Shown piece after piece: positions 8,461 through 11,537 of a stretch of 11,537 nt of DNA; position 1 is the stretch's first letter; every line of letters starts with the position of its first letter. The notes under the pieces were generated by a model, which had not been told where the DNA came from, searched no databases, and saw only the letters and a program-made list of their open reading frames with translations. This DNA comes from Euperipatoides rowelli. Taxonomy: Eukaryota > Onychophora > Udeonychophora > Euonychophora > Peripatopsidae. Position numbers and translations under genes: made by a program. The DNA is taken from the NCBI GenBank assembly GCA_003024985.2, contig PXIH01S0026366.1; one strand, written 5' to 3'.

Positions 8461-8901
8461 AGATATAATTGCATAGATTCACAATTTATGGTGAAAGAAA
8501 GAAATAATTTTAAAAATCATCAACCAAATAATTGTGGAGAATCCAAATTTAACTGTGAACATTGTGATACTATAATAAAACCAGAAATAAATTTGGATAA
8601 AGGTCAATCAATTAAATGTGGAGAAACTACAAATATTTTGTCCAAATGTCATATTAGTAATTCTAATTCTCAGATAAATTGTTTAGAATTGAGATTTAAT
8701 GATGCATCAGAATTTAAGACAAATGATAATAGAAAAATTCAATTGCAATGTGATTCATGTGAATTTATAACCATTACTGAATGTCTTTTAATATTACATG
8801 AAATGGAACACACTGGAGAAATCATATTTGAATGTATTGAATGTTTTTATATTACAAGAAATAAGATAAAGTTATTTCAACATCAAAACTTTCATAAATA
8901 A
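8107..8901 (+). CDS. C2H2 zinc-finger array protein, C-terminal part after the frameshift
   Basis: This is the continuation of the upstream array in the next frame, open from 8107 (just after TAA 8104-8106) to TAA 8899-8901. It starts in the middle of a finger (KHSGNYKFNC) and carries about eight more units: three intact ones (about 8203-8450), one lacking the last His, two degenerate units near 8461-8600 that have lost ligands, an unstructured stretch (about 8600-8740), and two final intact fingers (CDSCEF and CIECFY). It ends ...HQNFHK. The first in-frame ATG is at 8284, so it is unlikely to be a gene of its own. Translation would need the 13 bp restored, a frameshift or splicing. The C-terminal units are more diverged than the rest, as expected outside the homogenised 168-bp repeat. 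Confidence 0.8.
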   Translation, partial: KHSGNYKFNCTECDYKTNFKSEFNAHKLAQSGIYKFKCLKCEYKTNSSSNFKSHVLKHSMNNKFNCTECEFKTNFKTKFSRHKLTHVDSFKFKCLHCEYKTNNKVSFKAHHKKHLIGKRYNCIDSQFMVKERNNFKNHQPNNCGESKFNCEHCDTIIKPEINLDKGQSIKCGETTNILSKCHISNSNSQINCLELRFNDASEFKTNDNRKIQLQCDSCEFITITECLLILHEMEHTGEIIFECIECFYITRNKIKLFQHQNFHK

Positions 8902-8902
8902 A
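8897..8902 (+). promoter_or_regulatory. Candidate polyadenylation signal overlapping the stop codon
   Basis: AATAAA overlaps the TAA stop of the zinc-finger gene. Further AATAAA words occur downstream (for example around 9200-9235). In AT-rich DNA this motif is frequent, so its use is uncertain. Confidence 0.25.
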
Positions 8903-9106
8903 TATATGCTTATTTATAAATATTTCTCACATGTTTGGTAATGTTTTTCTTTGTAGATTATAAAAAAATATTGTAGAGTATATCTCACCACCTACACTGT
9001 ATTTTAAAAAGCTATACACTATGCCAGGGGTATAGTGATCTTGTTTTTTTTATGGCAATCAACTTTTTTAAATTGAAATTACAATGCAATACATTAAGGA
9101 TAATAA

Positions 9107-9520
9107 ATTACGGTCAACAGCACTATTTATGATATACAAACAGTCTTTGATTGCGTTTGGTATAGATACTTATTAAAACCAGTCATAAAGCTGTTTGGAA
9201 TAAATTACTTAATAAATAAAACAGTATTAAAATTGGTAGAAATATACTCAAACGCATTCCATTAAACAACAAACTCTCTCAAGGCTTGCTGATTTCTACA
9301 TACCATTTCTGTTTATATCTCAATAAATTAATAATAAATATACAAAAATTGAATATTTATTTAAACAGGAATGCACTCGATCTAAAAGTTGATGTCATTG
9401 CTTACTGCGATGACCTGGTAGTTTTTATAAATCGTTTCACAAATATTAATCTTGTAATAAATTAATTTAATAATATTTTGCAAGGAAACAGGCATGAAAA
9501 TTAACTTTAAAAATCAGTCA
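9107..9520 (+). pseudogene. Non-LTR retrotransposon reverse transcriptase fragment
   Basis: Three frame segments together follow the reverse-transcriptase palm order. Segment 1 (9107-9262) contains YDIQTVFDCVW, the motif-A Asp region of LINE-type enzymes, then a LL-x2-V-x2-LFGI helix. Segment 2 (9265-9462) contains LSQG (9274-9285, the motif-B position, more usually QG-D/x-PLSP) and AYCDDLVVF with the catalytic YxDD box at 9403-9414. Segment 3 (up to 9520) contains CKETGMKIN, the usual 'G-x-x-[IV]-N' element after the box. Two frame changes and stops at 9263, 9463 and 9521 show it is dead. Only the palm is present, without clear fingers, endonuclease or 3' tail. The F-D-x-V-W and G-[MLI]-K-[IV]-N style fits non-LTR rather than LTR elements; the clade is not assigned. 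Confidence 0.8.
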
Positions 9521-9565
9521 TAATTAACCCATATACAGTAATTGTTTTGGGTTTGGAAGGCTTCA

Positions 9566-9578
9566 CCCCCCCCCCCCC
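9566..9578. repeat. 13-bp C homopolymer
   Basis: A run of 13 C in an AT-rich context. A similar run of 10 C occurs at 1332-1341. Length errors in assembly are likely at such runs. Confidence 0.9.
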
Positions 9579-9841
9579 ATAAATTTTTTTGGGAATCTTC
9601 CCCTTATTATATAAAAGTTCATACACATATATAATATTCAATTATAGAGTTTATTAATAGGCTGGTGCATTTTAAATATAAAAGATTTTCAATCATGCAA
9701 TGTGTTATGATGGTAAACATATATTTTATGACTAAATTAAATTACTATCTTAGACATTCTATTTACCAAAATATTTTTTAATTGAATATAAACTCTAATT
9801 GCTTCCTTTATTTGGGTAAAAGGAAAAGTTTGAATCTCTAA

Positions 9842-10057
9842 GGCTATTATTTAGCTTACATACCATTGTCAATGGGAGGGTTAGGGTGGCACTCACCTAA
9901 TGCAAAACAAAAGGTGGTGGTTTATAATCTGGTACTGGAATTTCTGAACTATTGTCAAAATAATAACTTAATTTATATTATCCCTATGGATACTCCACCT
10001 AGTAATCTTTTAAATCTAGTACTGCTTAAAAAGTATTCTATGAGTTTGTTGACTTAA
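9842..10057 (+). pseudogene. Endonuclease-like fragment of a non-LTR retrotransposon
   Basis: The open stretch encodes GGLGWHSPNA, then 10 or so residues, then LEFLNYCQNNNLIYIIP and DTPPSN. This spacing recalls the APE-type endonuclease of LINE elements, where GDFNA-[WH]-HSP, N-x2-G-x2-L-x2-FL-x3-NL and P-x2-PT appear in this order. The GDFN Asp and Asn are not preserved, so it is decayed. It lies 3' of the reverse transcriptase on the same strand, although in an intact element the endonuclease comes first. It is therefore either a separate insertion or a rearranged one. The assignment rests on motif spacing only. Confidence 0.42.
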
Positions 10058-11316
10058 ACGATAGATACGAAAGAAACCGGAATTTAATTATTAAAAATTA
10101 ATAATTCATTAAAATGTTTTAATTCTTATTTTCCTATTAAGTTTAATCTATATTGAATCATTCTTAAAAGTTTTAGCTTTGTAATAAAAGTTTTTCAATT
10201 TTTTTTTATTTGAATAGATACTAGTTTAATGCCTCCGGCTATTTTTTTATAACTGAGCGAAAGCAAAAAAATCAATAATTCATCGTACTGGTATTGTTTT
10301 GATTTTTATTAATCTAAACTCCACCAGAACCTGTTGAAATGTTAAGGAAGAACCTTTGATTAAAAATCAAGTATTTGTTTTGCCATTGTTGATTAAAACT
10401 AATCAGGAGAATGTTGAGAAGAACAAAAGTTTGCGTTCATTTGTGATGCATTCGCTAAAACTGATTTTGAAGAACAATTGTTTGTGAAAAATGTTAAACA
10501 GTAGCAGCAAGACTCTTGTTTTTCACAAAGATAATAACTGGTTAAGAAACATGGCTTCCTTTAGGATTCAGTAATGTAGTTATTGGTATTCTAATAATCT
10601 AATGATTGGTTTTCATACAATGGGAAATATCACCCATCAGCACAAACACTCTGCAATGCATTGAGGGCTACAATCATTTCTCTATGATAAAGATGACAGA
10701 TGTTTCTGACTTCTATGTTTTAAAAACATTTCTCCATGTCAAATTTTACACTCCCAATAATGAAAAGATAATTTAAAAAAAATTGCCAATTTCAAGTAAA
10801 TAGTGATTCTCTGGCTGCAATTAGGAAAAGCATCACAATGGACAAGTTTCAAAGCTATTTTTAACAACTGAGGAAAAATATTTAGATTTTNATTATACAT
10901 TATAAATAAATGATAAAACAATGATTTTTAATAAATAATTAAAAATTAGAATTTTAGGTAACTTTTGGATAAGCCCTCATATAACATAAATGTTCTTAAA
11001 ATGTCTATTTGTTCAATGTAGGTGTTTAATAATGGTTGTTTTCATTATTTGCAAAAAATTGTGAAATACAATTCATATAAAATGGCTTCTCCCTCAACCA
11101 CAAATTATGTAATAAATGTCTTATACAAGGTCTTTCCTACCAAAATATTTTTAACTAACAAATATAAAATGAAGTCACCAAAAATATTTTTGTTGTATGA
11201 TGAAGTTTATGCACATATAGAATTTAAGCATTCTTTTTTTTTATAGAACTGAAAACATTCTTTTAAAATTGTATTAGATTGAACCACCTGCCTTTAAAAA
11301 TGTCCAAACGTTTTGA
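10058..11316. other. AT-rich DNA, no supported gene
   Basis: Contains short chance frames at 10739-10921 (minus, crosses an N) and 11022-11246 (plus, starts at GTG), neither with a recognisable motif. A pyrimidine-rich acceptor-like site, TTCTTTTTTTTTATAG, ends at 11245 but has no clear exon after it. Confidence 0.6.
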
Positions 11317-11537
11317 ATTGTTGACCTTATTGTTTTGTGCTACAAAACAATATGGCAGATCAGATGTGCAACTGTTATTACACAGGCTAAACTGATACCT
11401 ATTAATCTCTTAAAGTCTAATATTAAGGATCAATATGAGTATCAGGAATGGAAAAAGTGGCCAAAGGAAGTCAACCTTCCGGTAGCCAAGCTGATTCTTC
11501 CGAACTTCTATTCAGAAGGAAAGAGGCGATACCCCAC
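11317..11537 (+). CDS. Partial open reading frame running off the right edge, unidentified
   Basis: From 11317 one frame stays open to the window end (about 73 codons). The part after an acceptor-like TTATTACACAG (ends 11385) looks protein-like, with DQYEYQEWKKWPKEVNLPVA and LILPNFYSEGKRRYP. A second frame is also open from ATG 11458 (MEKVAKGSQPSGSQADSS). Base composition from 11440 is clearly more GC-rich than the flanks, which suggests coding or mobile-element DNA. I do not recognise either product and cannot decide between the frames. The 3' end lies outside the window. Confidence 0.35.
   Translation, partial: MVDLIVLCYKTIWQIRCATVITQAKLIPINLLKSNIKDQYEYQEWKKWPKEVNLPVAKLILPNFYSEGKRRYP

Noticed and set aside
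10739-10921. 60-codon minus-strand frame
   Set aside because: It contains an N, has low-complexity flanks, and no motif is recognised.
11022-11246. 74-codon plus-strand frame
   Set aside because: It begins at GTG in AT-rich DNA, and no motif is recognised.

Overview
The window looks like animal nuclear DNA, most likely from an arthropod. It is AT-rich (I estimate about 70%). It is gene-poor, has eukaryotic splice and TATA-like signals, and carries several small inverted-repeat transposons, a decayed non-LTR retrotransposon and one long C2H2 zinc-finger array. Scattered single Ns suggest a draft assembly. Nothing identifies the species, and 'insect-like' is inference. There is no rRNA, tRNA or CRISPR array that I can support.

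Left third (1-4000): a tandem array of 44-bp units ends in an inverted copy of itself. It is followed by four non-autonomous DNA-transposon-like elements: a TA-flanked element at 627-1028, a TTACCGTA-ended element at 1288-2013 with an internal array of its own terminal motif, a short relative of the first at 3181-3387, and a hAT-like element at 3483-3918 with an 8-bp target duplication. The DNA between them is low-complexity and carries no convincing gene.

Middle (4000-6600): a chain of textbook GT-AG splice sites at 4166-4402 frames a tiny 30-codon reading frame, perhaps a gene relic. At 4520-5420, on the minus strand, there is a decayed repeat protein with a 72-73 bp (24-residue) period compatible with leucine-rich repeats. 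From 5812 to about 6570 a unit of about 340 bp is tandemly repeated. Each copy carries a TATA-like box, and the last copy abuts the zinc-finger gene.

Zinc-finger gene (6608-8901, plus strand): an intronless array of about 26 C2H2-type fingers with the signature C-x2-C-x-[YF]-K-T-N. It was built by duplication of a block of about 5-6 fingers and then by a two-finger, exactly 168-bp, tandem repeat. The third of the array after residue about 500 is out of frame. The 168-bp repeat shows that exactly 13 bp are missing near 8104, which splits the gene into 6608-8224 and 8107-8901.

Right part (8905-11537): non-LTR retrotransposon debris (reverse transcriptase with a YCDD box at 9107-9520, and an endonuclease-like fragment at 9842-10057), then AT-rich DNA. 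At the right edge there is a more GC-rich stretch that is open in two frames and may be the start of another exon or element.
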